A stretch of 44,630 nucleotides of DNA from Candidatus Pseudobutyricicoccus lothianensis (GCA_904419295.1 CAJFRA010000004.1:68710-113339); one strand, 5' to 3'. Counted from the stretch's first letter, positions 34,303-42,225 are shown. Made by a program: numbers and translations. Notes: a model not told the origin generated them from the letters alone.

Positions 34303-34722
34303 ATGAATGTGTTGTTTTTTTTGACACCCAAAAGCAAGGTTGCATATATTTATGACGATTTCACACTGCGCCAGACACTGGAAAAAATGGAGTATCACCG
34401 GTATTCAGCCGTCCCCCTGCTCACCCGGGAAGGGAAGTACGTCGGCACCATTACAGAAGGTGATCTGCTTTGGTCCATTAAAAATAAATATTCCCTCAAC
34501 TTCAAAGAAGCGGAAAGCACCCCCATTATGGAGATCCCCCGCCGCATGGATAATTTGCCTGTGACAGCCGATACCGAAGTAGAAGATCTGATCATCAAAG
34601 CACTCAATCAAAACTTTGTCCCCGTCACCGATGACCGTGGGATGTTCATTGGCATCGTCACCCGTAAAGATATCATGCGCTATTTCGCCGAGCAGATGCG
34701 AAACTGCCGCCTTCATTCATAA
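34303..34722 (+). CDS. CBS-pair domain protein
   Basis: The protein is 139 residues made of two CBS motifs: A-Y-I-Y-D-D-F-T-L-R-Q-T-L-E-K-M...Y-V-G-T-I-T-E-G-D-L-L, then L-P-V-T-A-D-T-E-V...F-I-G-I-V-T-R-K-D-I-M. CBS pairs bind adenine nucleotides and act as sensors. No effector domain is attached, so it may regulate a separate partner. The ATG at 34303 is 12 bases after AAGGAG, a rather long spacing. Its leader looks structured. Confidence 0.88.
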   Translation: MNVLFFLTPKSKVAYIYDDFTLRQTLEKMEYHRYSAVPLLTREGKYVGTITEGDLLWSIKNKYSLNFKEAESTPIMEIPRRMDNLPVTADTEVEDLIIKALNQNFVPVTDDRGMFIGIVTRKDIMRYFAEQMRNCRLHS

Positions 34723-34842
34723 GTATTTTCTTACACATCACCTTTTGTTGCCCTGCCGAATACCTGGTTTCCCTCTTCCAGCCTGATGATGGCCCATTTT
34801 TTCATACAAAAAACGGTGCTAAAATGCAAATTATCCGCATAA

Positions 34843-35043
34843 ATGCAGCGTTTAGAGAGATTTGAAAAAGAAAATATCAAGCGATTTACAACTATTTTAC
34901 AACAAACGAAAGAGCCTTATGTAACGACTTATAGAAAGTTATACAAAGTTATGGAAGAACGACACTTGAAATTGAGTGTTTTTTTCTATGCCGTGAAACA
35001 GCAGACTATTTCATTTCTGCTTGATTGTTCTAAAACTTATTAG
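34843..35043 (+). CDS. Doubtful A/T-rich ORF of 66 codons, unrecognised
   Basis: The reading frame encodes 66 residues (starting M-Q-R-L-E-R-F-E-K-E-N-I-K-R-F) with a basic N-terminal half and a hydrophobic end. No clear ribosome site precedes it. Base composition is A/T-rich like the GNAT gene downstream and unlike the rest of the window. It may be a gene fragment carried in with that island. The flanking stretches 34723-34842 and 35044-35138 show nothing else. Confidence 0.3.
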   Translation: MQRLERFEKENIKRFTTILQQTKEPYVTTYRKLYKVMEERHLKLSVFFYAVKQQTISFLLDCSKTY

Positions 35044-35138
35044 TCTGTGATTTGTCAAGGGCTTGTTGCGTATGCAATGCTGAATAGTACCCTTTACAAA
35101 ATACAGGCTAATAAGTAGCTTTCAAAAGCAGAAAAGAA

Positions 35139-35168
35139 ATGACAATGCTTATAACAGCATGATATAAT
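35139..35168 (+). promoter_or_regulatory. Predicted promoter of the GNAT gene
   Basis: ATGACA (35139-35144) and TATAAT (35163-35168) have an 18-bp spacer, about 70 bp before the start codon. Confidence 0.6.
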
Positions 35169-35239
35169 GCAAATAAAGATAAATTTTAATTTAGAAGTGT
35201 AATTATAATGAACAATATCGAATTTTTGGAGATGATAAG

Positions 35240-35746
35240 ATGGAATTTAGACTAGCAAGAATAGAAGATTTGAAACAACTGAAAATAATTTATAAAGAAA
35301 TCATAAAAAATATGAATAAAAATAACATTCAAATTTGGGACGATATTTATCCTTGCGAGTTCTTTGAAGATGACATAAATAACAAGCGTCTTTATGTTAT
35401 TGCAGACGATGAAGAAATCATATCTGCTTTTGCTTTATGTGATAACAATGCAGGAGAAGCTTATGTTGAATGGAGTGAAAAATCTGCTAAAGCAATGTAT
35501 ATTGACCGATTGGGTGTTAATGTTGAGTATTCTAAAAAAGGAATTGGTCAGCAAATGCTCAATAAAGCAAAAGAAATTTCTAAATCAATTGGTGCTGAAT
35601 ATTTACGATTATTTGTAGTAGATATAAATAAACCAGCTATTCGATTGTATCAAAAAAATGGTTTCACAAAAGTTGATGGAGTTTATGATGAGGTGTTTGA
35701 CGATGGATATGTTTTACGTGAAATTGGATATGAAATCAAGTTGTAA
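35240..35746 (+). CDS. GNAT family N-acetyltransferase (A/T-rich, probably acquired)
   Basis: The acetyltransferase is 168 residues with the acetyl-CoA loop L-G-V-N-V-E-Y-S-K-K-G-I-G-Q-Q-M-L (Q/R-x-x-G-x-G/A type) and a late N-K-P-A-I-R-L-Y-Q-K-N-G-F segment. The substrate is unknown; such proteins acetylate amines, peptides or antibiotics. The gene is much more A/T-rich than its neighbours and uses A/T-ending codons (AAA, AAT, GAA, TTA), a sign of transfer from a low-G+C Firmicute. GGAG lies eight bases before the ATG. Confidence 0.92.
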   Translation: MEFRLARIEDLKQLKIIYKEIIKNMNKNNIQIWDDIYPCEFFEDDINNKRLYVIADDEEIISAFALCDNNAGEAYVEWSEKSAKAMYIDRLGVNVEYSKKGIGQQMLNKAKEISKSIGAEYLRLFVVDINKPAIRLYQKNGFTKVDGVYDEVFDDGYVLREIGYEIKL

Positions 35747-35777
35747 AATAAATTTGAAATTGTGGAGGTATAAATAA

Positions 35778-35881
35778 GTGTACAAAACTGTATTAATCGA
35801 AGATATTACGACTGAAAATGTAACTGATAAAATAGATAAACAGATCTAGGAACTGAAAGAGCTGTAAAAGAGCTGTATTAG
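35778..35881 (+). pseudogene. Short frameshifted remnant after the GNAT gene
   Basis: After a good GGAGG site a GTG at 35778 opens 23 codons (V-Y-K-T-V-L-I-E-D-I-T-T-E-N) ending at TAG 35847-35849. In another frame the text continues D-L-G-T-E-R-A-V-K-E-L-Y and stops at 35881, as if one small gene had suffered a frameshift. The family is not recognised. Composition matches the A/T-rich island. Confidence 0.35.
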
Positions 35882-36017
35882 TATATCTAAAGAACAACTT
35901 CCCTTTTCCTATCGATTCAGGATCTTCAAAGGTCAAGTCTTTTTGACATGTAAAAGCCAAATGCTGGTTTTGCAATTTTTACCACACTCACAGTCAGAAG
36001 ATCAGGAGGAGGCCCGT

Positions 36018-37265
36018 ATGGAAAACTACACCATCGACAGCAAGATAAGTACAACCGTAGATACCCTTCTTGCTGACAAAAGAGTTCTTGCTGCCTTGGC
36101 TTATGCCAAGACCGATGCCGAAAGAACTTTGACGCAGCAGCTCGAGCTTGCCAAAACCCCTGCACCGACCTTCCACGAGGAGCAGAAGACACAGCTTTTC
36201 CGTTCCATGTTGGTGCACGAAGGCCTGGAAAATGCCTCGATCGACCATACAGGAAATGTGTTGGCTCCTCTTGCCGGGCCTGCCGGTTCCCCCGCTTTGC
36301 TGCTGGAAGCCCACTTGGATTCGGTGCACCCCTTGGGCACTGTCATGGATTGCTGGCGGGAGGGCGATATTCTTTATGGGCCTACCGTGCGCCACAATTC
36401 CAGGGCGGTGGCTGAGATCCTTTCGATCGTCCGCTGCATCAAGCACAGTGGCATTGAGCCGGCAAGCCCCGTTATCCTGGCAGGGACCGTGCGTGAAGAA
36501 GGCATGGGCGCCATGGAAGGCATGAAGAACATACTTGCTGAACATCCCAACATCCGGTGCTGTGTCAGCCTTGATGGCGCCATAAACGAGCGCATCACTT
36601 ATCAGTCCACTGGTTTTGACACCAGCGCTGTGACATTCAAAGGGATCGGCGGCCACGCCTACGGCGGCTTTGGCAAAGTGGCCAATCCGCTCCATGCGGC
36701 AGCAAGGGCAGTGGCCCAGATCGCCGACATCCAGGTTCCCGAAAGCCCCAAAACCACCTTCAGCGTCTCGGTGATCTACTCTGGAGACGACGCTGGAGTC
36801 CACGCCATCCCGGCAAGCGCCACGATAAAATACAATCTGCGTTCCACAGATGCAGCTGCCTTCGAGCGGCTGCGGCATGCGGTAGGCGCTGCCATAGAAA
36901 GCGGCTGCCGCGATGAAACCATGCGATGGGGCAAAGACACCATCACATGTGAAAAAAAGCAGATCCTCTTCACCCCTGCCCTGTCCCAGGATATTCGCTC
37001 GGCCGTTGTGCAAACTGCCTACGCCTGCATCAAGGCGCTGGGAAAAGAACCGATATTCAACGAAGGGGGCTCGGCCAATTCCTGCATACCGATCGCTTTG
37101 GGCATACCTGCCATATGCCTGGGCGGGGAGATCGCCAATTTTGTGCCCGGTGAAACGGTAGAATCGTTTGATGGCACAGACGCTTATCTGGGGGTGCAGA
37201 GCCTTCTTTTGACCCTTCTGGCACTGAGTGGCGTAAAAGGCCTTACCTCGCCTCTGCTGTCGTAG
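36018..37265 (+). CDS. M20-family peptidase-like protein with altered metal site
   Basis: The protein is 415 residues with the M20 catalytic/dimerisation layout. Present are A-H99-L-D101, the general base pair E160-E161 (V-R-E-E-G-M-G), D186 (S-L-D-G-A) and H213 in G-I-G-G-H-A-Y-G-G-F-G. The metal-bridging Asp expected in the G-x-G-D-D/N block is His126 (T-V-R-H-N-S-R), and the terminal ligand His (usual G-G-G-x-H-S-x-x-E) is missing from G-G-E-I-A-N-F-V-P-G. It may bind one metal or be non-catalytic. The ATG at 36018 follows AGGAGGAGG. It starts just beyond the A/T-rich island. Confidence 0.85.
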   Translation: MENYTIDSKISTTVDTLLADKRVLAALAYAKTDAERTLTQQLELAKTPAPTFHEEQKTQLFRSMLVHEGLENASIDHTGNVLAPLAGPAGSPALLLEAHLDSVHPLGTVMDCWREGDILYGPTVRHNSRAVAEILSIVRCIKHSGIEPASPVILAGTVREEGMGAMEGMKNILAEHPNIRCCVSLDGAINERITYQSTGFDTSAVTFKGIGGHAYGGFGKVANPLHAAARAVAQIADIQVPESPKTTFSVSVIYSGDDAGVHAIPASATIKYNLRSTDAAAFERLRHAVGAAIESGCRDETMRWGKDTITCEKKQILFTPALSQDIRSAVVQTAYACIKALGKEPIFNEGGSANSCIPIALGIPAICLGGEIANFVPGETVESFDGTDAYLGVQSLLLTLLALSGVKGLTSPLLS

Positions 37266-37293
37266 CAAAGGCTTTATACTCCGTTACAACGAA

Positions 37294-37326
37294 AGAGCCC
37301 TGCAAGGCCAGGCCTTGCAGGGCTCT
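37294..37326. terminator. Bidirectional terminator
   Basis: A perfect 16-bp inverted repeat (AGAGCCCTGCAAGGCC and its complement around one central base) lies between the convergent M20-like and MerR genes. The inner pairs would open as the loop. Confidence 0.8.
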
Positions 37327-37341
37327 CTTTCTATCGTGAGT

Positions 37342-37794
37342 CTATTTGTTTCCGTCTGAGCCGCAGGCCGGCGCACAGCGGCAGGGGTCATAACGCACTA
37401 CCCGGCAGCAGGCAGCTTGGATTTTCTGCTCCGACCCTGCTTGACAAGCTCGATCGTAATAATCCAGCTTCCGCTCAATGTGCTCCAGTTCATGCATCAT
37501 CTGGGCAATCCGTTCTTCTACCTGGGCTTTGTGCTCCAGCATCACCTGGCGCCGCTGTTCCAGCGTAGAATCCCCTTCCCGGCACAAAGCGATGAAGGTG
37601 CCGATGTCATTGACGTGCATCCCAGTGTTTTTCAGGCAGCGGATCGTCTCAAGCAAATTCAGGTCATCTTCCGAGTACATTCGGTTGCCCGAGGCATCCC
37701 GTGCCACCGGCGGCAGGATGTTCTGCCGTTCATAATACCGCAGGGTATAGGCTGAAAACCCTGTCTTCTCTGCTGCTTCCCGAATGGTGTACAT
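37342..37794 (-). CDS. MerR family transcriptional regulator with Cys-rich tail
   Basis: The regulator is 150 residues. The N-terminal MerR winged helix reads M-Y-T-I-R-E-A-A-E-K-T-G-F-S-A-Y-T-L-R-Y-Y-E. A coiled-coil dimer helix (about 75-115) follows, then a tail with six Cys after residue 125 (A-A-C-C, D-P-C-R-C, P-A-C-G). Such tails can bind metal or sense thiols, but the ligand is unknown. The ATG at 37794 has GGGAGG nine bases away; a TTG two codons earlier is too close to it. It follows the CorC-like gene by 54 bp and may share its transcript. Confidence 0.9.
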   Translation of the reverse strand: MYTIREAAEKTGFSAYTLRYYERQNILPPVARDASGNRMYSEDDLNLLETIRCLKNTGMHVNDIGTFIALCREGDSTLEQRRQVMLEHKAQVEERIAQMMHELEHIERKLDYYDRACQAGSEQKIQAACCRVVRYDPCRCAPACGSDGNK

Positions 37795-37848
37795 GCTCAA
37801 TTTCCTCCCTGCCTGTCTCTCGGTCTCAGAATTGGATGCCTCTTGGAA

Positions 37849-39189
37849 TCAATCTTCTTCCTCTTCGGAATCCTCCTTCTCTTGCTTTTCGATATGGAGG
37901 CGCATTTTTTCAATACGCCGTTCATGAATCTCCAGAATAGAAAAGACCAGGTTCCCAATACGCACTGTACGCCGGTCCCCGTCTTTGGGAATCGTCCCGA
38001 TCACATCCATCACCAACCCAGACACCGTATCGTGGTTCTCCGATTCGATGTCCAGCCCCAATTCACTGCTCAGGTCGTTGATGGTCACCAGACCTTCCAG
38101 TAAGTAATCGCCGTCTTCCAGCTTGGTGATGTGGGGTTCGGCTTCATCTCCCAAATCTTCAATGGAACCCATCACTTCTTCCGCCAAGTCTTCCATTGTG
38201 ACAATGCCGGCAAAACCGCCGTACTCATCGATCAAAATGGCAATATACTGGCGATCCCGCTGCATATCGCGGAATAATTCATCGATATTGCGGGTATCGG
38301 GCACAAAATAGGGTTTGTGCAGCAACGTGCGGATGTTTACATTCTCAAACCCTTGCTTGCGTGCAGCCAACAGGTAATCTTTTAGATACAGCACGCCCAC
38401 AATGTTATCCACCTCATCCTCATATACAGGAATACGGGAATGGCGGGCAGCCAGCATTTCGTCCAAATAACTTTCCAACGGTTCTGCCACATCCACAGCG
38501 TATACATCTGTACGGGATGTCATCACCTCGCTGGCCAGCTTGTCATCGAATTCAAAAATAGATTCGATCATCACCTGCTCTGTCTCATTGAACACGCCGT
38601 TTTCCTTGGCGCTTTCGATCAGGGAGCGGATCTCCTCTTCCGAAACTTTTTCCTCCAGATCTTCCTTGTGCATGCCCAAGATACGCAGCACCAGATTGGT
38701 CGTGACGCTGAGCAACTTGACAAAGGGCGCCGCGATAAAGGAGACAACGCCCACAGGCCGCACCACAAACATACTGATGCTCTCCGCCTTCTGCAAAGCA
38801 ATGCGTTTCGGCACCAATTCACCAAAGATCAGAGTGAAAAAGGCCAGCAATACGGTGACCACCACCAAAGATATCTTTTGGCCATATGGTACGCCTGCCC
38901 GGGCAAGGGCTGCGCCCAACACCTCTGAGATACCGGTGGCTGCCGAGGCGCTGGAGAAAAATCCTGCCAAGGTGATCGCCACCTGGATGGTGGACAAAAA
39001 GCGTGTGGGTTCCTGCAATAGCTTCTGCACGATCTTGGCTCTTTTGTTGCCCTCCTCTGCCAGCATGGTGATCTTTGTCTTGTTCACCGATACAATGGCC
39101 ATTTCGGCGCAGGCGAAAAAGGCGTTGACAGCTGTCAGGCAGAGCAGCAACAAAAGCTGTGCTCCGATGGAACCAGGGTCCGGATCCAT
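37849..39189 (-). CDS. CNNM/CorC-HlyC type membrane protein
   Basis: The protein is 446 residues. A DUF21 (CNNM) membrane domain spans about 1-190, including P-K-R-I-A-L-Q-K-A-E. A CBS pair (about 205-330) has I-P-V-Y-E-D-E-V-D-N-I-V-G-V-L-Y-L-K-D and I-D-E-Y-G-G-F-A-G-I-V-T-M-E-D. A C-terminal CorC_HlyC domain is rich in acidic residues. The family is linked to Mg2+ homeostasis and is still often labelled hemolysin. The ATG at 39189 follows GGAGGGAAG. Confidence 0.93.
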   Translation of the reverse strand: MDPDPGSIGAQLLLLLCLTAVNAFFACAEMAIVSVNKTKITMLAEEGNKRAKIVQKLLQEPTRFLSTIQVAITLAGFFSSASAATGISEVLGAALARAGVPYGQKISLVVVTVLLAFFTLIFGELVPKRIALQKAESISMFVVRPVGVVSFIAAPFVKLLSVTTNLVLRILGMHKEDLEEKVSEEEIRSLIESAKENGVFNETEQVMIESIFEFDDKLASEVMTSRTDVYAVDVAEPLESYLDEMLAARHSRIPVYEDEVDNIVGVLYLKDYLLAARKQGFENVNIRTLLHKPYFVPDTRNIDELFRDMQRDRQYIAILIDEYGGFAGIVTMEDLAEEVMGSIEDLGDEAEPHITKLEDGDYLLEGLVTINDLSSELGLDIESENHDTVSGLVMDVIGTIPKDGDRRTVRIGNLVFSILEIHERRIEKMRLHIEKQEKEDSEEEED

Positions 39190-39286
39190 GTTTCTTCCCT
39201 CCAAAAAATAATAAAGATTCCGCTGTATGCGGTGGTACCGGCTAGGGCGTTGTTTTAGCCCCGGTCATTGGTACATAGCATTTTAT

Positions 39287-39315
39287 ACTGTACCATATTT
39301 GGCCGTATTCGTCAA
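39287..39315 (-). promoter_or_regulatory. Predicted promoter of the CorC-like gene
   Basis: On the minus strand TTGACG (39310-39315) and TACAGT (39287-39292) have a 17-bp spacer. The 90-nt leader (39190-39280) can pair GGTACC at 39234-39239 with GGTAC near 39270, giving a nested hairpin of unknown meaning. Confidence 0.5.
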
Positions 39316-39333
39316 ATTTTCTTGGGCCGGACA

Positions 39334-39374
39334 AGAAACAAAAAGGCAGAGCTTTCGCCCTGCCTTTGTTTCTT
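39334..39374 (-). terminator. Terminator of the lipoprotein gene
   Basis: A bulged stem (AGAAACA...AGGCAG with CTGCCT...TGTTTCT) with a 10-nt loop has a T-rich run on the minus strand. It lies 34 bp after the lipoprotein stop. Confidence 0.7.
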
Positions 39375-39407
39375 CTGTTTGAGATGGGCAGCCACACCCA
39401 AATGGGT

Positions 39408-39998
39408 TTAGCCCACCAAAACTTCGGTCAGGCCTTCCTGGAAGCTTGTCGCCTGGGAGCTGAACTCCTCCATCTTGGTCTGCAGCTCTGTGATCTTATC
39501 TGCCGCTTCTGCCTGCTTTTCCGGATCCACGGCCAATTCCATCATCTCAACTGTCAGGTCCAGCATCTCCACACTGGCGCTGGAGCCCTCTTTGATCTTG
39601 GCCTGGGCATCGGCATACTTTTCCGGTGCCTTCAGATTGGCCAGCTCATCATACAGCGGCCGCATTTCATTGATGATCTCTGTCAGGCCATCGATCGCCC
39701 CTTGGGGATCTGTGCTGGCCTGGCTCTCCAGAGAAGTCACATCCGAAGAGAGCTCAGTGATTTTTTCACCGATCTCCTGTACCTTGGCTTTGTATTCCTC
39801 TTCGCTCAAGGCGCCGCTGGCTTCGCTACTGCCGTTATCCCCAGTGCTGCTTTCTTGGTTTGTGTCGTTGGTCCCAGCGCTGCTGCCGGAGTTACTGCCG
39901 CTGTTCGAGCCGCCTTCATCGTTGCTACAGGCAGCCACACTCAGCATCATCGCCGCAGCCATCAGCAGGGCCACCAACTTTTTGGTCTTGCTTTTCAT
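39408..39998 (-). CDS. Lipoprotein with coiled-coil-like helical domain
   Basis: The protein is 196 residues. A signal peptide ends with lipobox L-S-V-A-A-C (Cys24). A Ser/Gly/Asn-rich linker (25-60) precedes a helical, Glu/Lys-rich domain rich in heptad-like repeats. It should be anchored on the outer face of the membrane. I do not recognise the domain. The ATG at 39998 follows AAAGGAG. It is divergent from the MATE gene. Confidence 0.85.
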   Translation of the reverse strand: MKSKTKKLVALLMAAAMMLSVAACSNDEGGSNSGSNSGSSAGTNDTNQESSTGDNGSSEASGALSEEEYKAKVQEIGEKITELSSDVTSLESQASTDPQGAIDGLTEIINEMRPLYDELANLKAPEKYADAQAKIKEGSSASVEMLDLTVEMMELAVDPEKQAEAADKITELQTKMEEFSSQATSFQEGLTEVLVG

Positions 39999-40071
39999 AA
40001 TTGATCTCCTTTTCTTCCTTCGTTCAAAGTCCTCTTTCTTCTCATTGCAAATATGCTCTGCAACATATAGC

Positions 40072-40100
40072 AGTATATCGGACCGGCCTGGATTCGTCAA
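40072..40100 (-). promoter_or_regulatory. Predicted promoter of the lipoprotein gene
   Basis: On the minus strand TTGACG (40095-40100) and TATACT (40072-40077) have a 17-bp spacer. The match to consensus is good. Confidence 0.7.
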
Positions 40101-40138
40101 CTATTTTTTCAAAAAATCCCCACCTGATGCACTGGGTC

Positions 40139-40167
40139 TTGCCAAAGTATCCCCTTCCCTGTATACT
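40139..40167 (+). promoter_or_regulatory. Predicted promoter of the MATE gene
   Basis: TTGCCA (40139-40144) and TATACT (40162-40167) have a 17-bp spacer. Transcription should begin near 40174, upstream of the terminator-like hairpin at 40195. Confidence 0.65.
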
Positions 40168-40194
40168 ATTTTTCATCAGATGATTTGTTCCGCC

Positions 40195-40222
40195 GCGCGG
40201 TCATGCCTGCCGCGCTTTTTTT
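40195..40222 (+). terminator. Leader attenuator (intrinsic terminator) before the MATE gene
   Basis: The stem GCGCGG/CCGCGC (40195-40200 and 40210-40215) with a 9-nt loop is followed by seven T (40216-40222). No plus-strand gene ends upstream, because the neighbour is divergent, so the hairpin can only act on the MATE leader. It ends 15 bp before the AGGAGG site. Confidence 0.7.
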
Positions 40223-40248
40223 ATGGGGCAAACGATAGGAGGAATTGC

Positions 40249-41619
40249 ATGGCAAAACACGTTAACTTGCTGGAGGGACGTATTTTCTCTTCCCTTACCC
40301 GGCTGGCTCTTCCCATCATGGCCACTGCTTTGATCAACATGGCCTATAATATGGTGGATATGCTTTGGATCGGCCGGGCCGGCGCTGGGCCGGTGGCTGC
40401 GGTGGGCGCCGCCGGTATGTACATGTGGCTTTCCCAGGGTATCGCCACTTTGGGCCGCATGGGCGGCCAAGTGAAAGTAGCCCACAGTCTGGGTGCCGAT
40501 GCCCCGGAAGAGGCGGGGCGTTATGCCCAAAATGCGATACAGCTTGGGCTGCTGCTCTCTTCTTTGTATGCTTTGATCATGCTCGTATTCAATGGTCCGC
40601 TGATCGGTTTCTTCAAACTGAATGACCCTTCTGTGGTGCGGGATGCCCGTATTTATCTGGCCATCGTATCCCTTGGCATGGTGTTTTCCGTTGTGATGCT
40701 GGTGTTCACCGGGATCATCACTGCCACCGGCAACAGCAAAACCCCCTTTGTTGCCACAGTGGCGGGGCTTTTGCTGAATATCGTGTTGGATCCTCTGCTG
40801 ATTTTTGGCCCGGGCCCCTTTCCCGCTTTGGGGGTAGCCGGCGCAGCGTTGGCTACCGTATTGTCCCAAGCGCTGGTAGTCGTGCTGTTTGTGATATATG
40901 CCCGGCAGGATACCCATCTGTTTTGTCATGTGCACATGCGCCGGCGGCCGGAGGGCCGGTATTTGCGGGAGATCGTGCGGATCGGCCTGCCCACCGCATT
41001 GCAGAGCATGCTGTTCACTTCTGTCTCTATGGTCATTGCCCGGCTGATCGCAGGCTGGGGAGATGCCGCTGTGGCGGTACAGAAAGTAGGCAGCCAGATC
41101 GAAAGCATTGCCTGGATGACAGCAGACGGTTTCGCCGCGGCCGTCAGCTCCTTTGTGGGGCAGAATTATGGCGCCGGTGACTTGCAGCGTGCGAAAAAAG
41201 GGTACTGGATCTCTTTGGCCACCATTGTCGGCTGGGGCATTTTCTGTTCCCTGTTGCTGATTTTCTGTGCTGCACCTATTTTCCGTATATTCATTCCCGA
41301 TGAACAGGTCGTGCCTTTAGGGGTGGACTATTTGGTTATTTTGGGCTTTTCTCAAATGCCCATGTGTGTGGATATCGTCACTGCCGGTGGATTCGCCGGC
41401 TTTGGCCGCACGCTTCCCCCTTCTGTGGCCACCACACTGCTGGTAGTCAGCCGTATCCCACTGGCCATGGTGCTGTGCCGCACTTCCTTAGGGCTCAATG
41501 GTATTTGGTGGAGCATTTCCATCACCAGTATCCTGCGGGGCATCGTCCTTTCCACCATGATGGTCCTGTTCCTGCGCCGGATGACCAAACGAAACAACCT
41601 GGCCTCCACTGGATCATAA
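40249..41619 (+). CDS. MATE family efflux transporter
   Basis: The protein is 456 residues with about 12 membrane helices and two homologous halves. N-terminal L-A-L-P-I-M-A-T-A-L-I-N-M-A-Y-N-M-V-D is typical of MATE proteins, which export cationic drugs or metabolites using Na+ or H+ gradients. The ATG at 40249 has AGGAGG upstream. The frame stays open further 5', but those codons lie in the leader and before the promoter. It is controlled by a short leader with an intrinsic terminator, which suggests induction on demand. Confidence 0.95.
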   Translation: MAKHVNLLEGRIFSSLTRLALPIMATALINMAYNMVDMLWIGRAGAGPVAAVGAAGMYMWLSQGIATLGRMGGQVKVAHSLGADAPEEAGRYAQNAIQLGLLLSSLYALIMLVFNGPLIGFFKLNDPSVVRDARIYLAIVSLGMVFSVVMLVFTGIITATGNSKTPFVATVAGLLLNIVLDPLLIFGPGPFPALGVAGAALATVLSQALVVVLFVIYARQDTHLFCHVHMRRRPEGRYLREIVRIGLPTALQSMLFTSVSMVIARLIAGWGDAAVAVQKVGSQIESIAWMTADGFAAAVSSFVGQNYGAGDLQRAKKGYWISLATIVGWGIFCSLLLIFCAAPIFRIFIPDEQVVPLGVDYLVILGFSQMPMCVDIVTAGGFAGFGRTLPPSVATTLLVVSRIPLAMVLCRTSLGLNGIWWSISITSILRGIVLSTMMVLFLRRMTKRNNLASTGS

Positions 41620-41623
41620 AATC

Positions 41624-41664
41624 AAACAGCGTTCCTCCGGCTCGATGCTGGAGGAACGCTGTTT
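41624..41664. terminator. Bidirectional terminator
   Basis: A perfect 15-bp stem (41624-41638 and 41650-41664) with an 11-nt loop lies between the convergent MATE and YcxB-like genes. Confidence 0.85.
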
Positions 41665-41682
41665 TACTTTTCGTCTTGCCCT

Positions 41683-42216
41683 TCACGCCTTGCGGTACCG
41701 CCTGTGCAGCTTTTCTTGCAGCATCTCCAACAGTTCCCCTCGCTCATCCCCGGGGATGTCTTCTTTTCGCAGTACAAAGGCTTCTGTCACCGTCCCATAG
41801 AAAACGAGGTAACGGCGACTTTCCAAAACGCGGTAAAGGTTGTCATACTGCCACACGGTGGGCTCTTCGCCCGGCACCTGCAGTTCCAATTGCTCTTTAT
41901 AGAACCGATATTGCAAGTGCAATGTGCTTTTGGGCGCCTGCTTCCGATTACGCCATTCCACGGTCAGCGCCACGCCGCCAAAGCACAACACGCAATAAAA
42001 GACAAACATCATCAAAAAAACCAATGGATAAAATGTTTGGTCTTGATAAGCCACGATACAAGCGCCTATTGCTGACATGGCCAGCAATACCTGCATCAAC
42101 CATTGGGTGCGCCGGAATGTGGCCAGATATAAAAAGCGGTGGAAATCCTTTGGGCTGATCTGCGTCTCCATGGCAAGCAGCAATTTGCCTTTGGAGCGGT
42201 TCTTTTTCTGTGTCAT
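41683..42216 (-). CDS. YcxB-like membrane protein
   Basis: The protein is 177 residues. Two membrane helices (about 38-58 and 63-86) are followed by a soluble domain with Y-R-F-Y-K-E-Q-L-E-L, W-Q-Y-D-N-L-Y-R-V-L-E and A-F-V-L-R-K-E-D-I-P, the pattern of YcxB-like C-terminal domains. The function is unknown. The ATG at 42216 follows AGGTGAGG. It starts 10 bp after the preceding unknown gene and is the last of the DUF1576 operon. Confidence 0.75.
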   Translation of the reverse strand: MTQKKNRSKGKLLLAMETQISPKDFHRFLYLATFRRTQWLMQVLLAMSAIGACIVAYQDQTFYPLVFLMMFVFYCVLCFGGVALTVEWRNRKQAPKSTLHLQYRFYKEQLELQVPGEEPTVWQYDNLYRVLESRRYLVFYGTVTEAFVLRKEDIPGDERGELLEMLQEKLHRRYRKA

Positions 42217-42225
42217 AGCATGTCC

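Noticed and set aside
39229-39262. GGTGGTACCG on the plus strand looks like a T-box motif followed by a stem and T-rich bases.
   Set aside because: A T-box needs about 150-200 nt of leader upstream and an amino acid gene downstream. Upstream is the CorC-like coding sequence, and no plus-strand gene follows.
40180-40248. In-frame ATG 23 codons before the MATE start, as a longer protein or leader peptide.
   Set aside because: No ribosome site precedes it. The codons run through the terminator hairpin without a stop, and the ATG at 40249 has AGGAGG and matches family starts.
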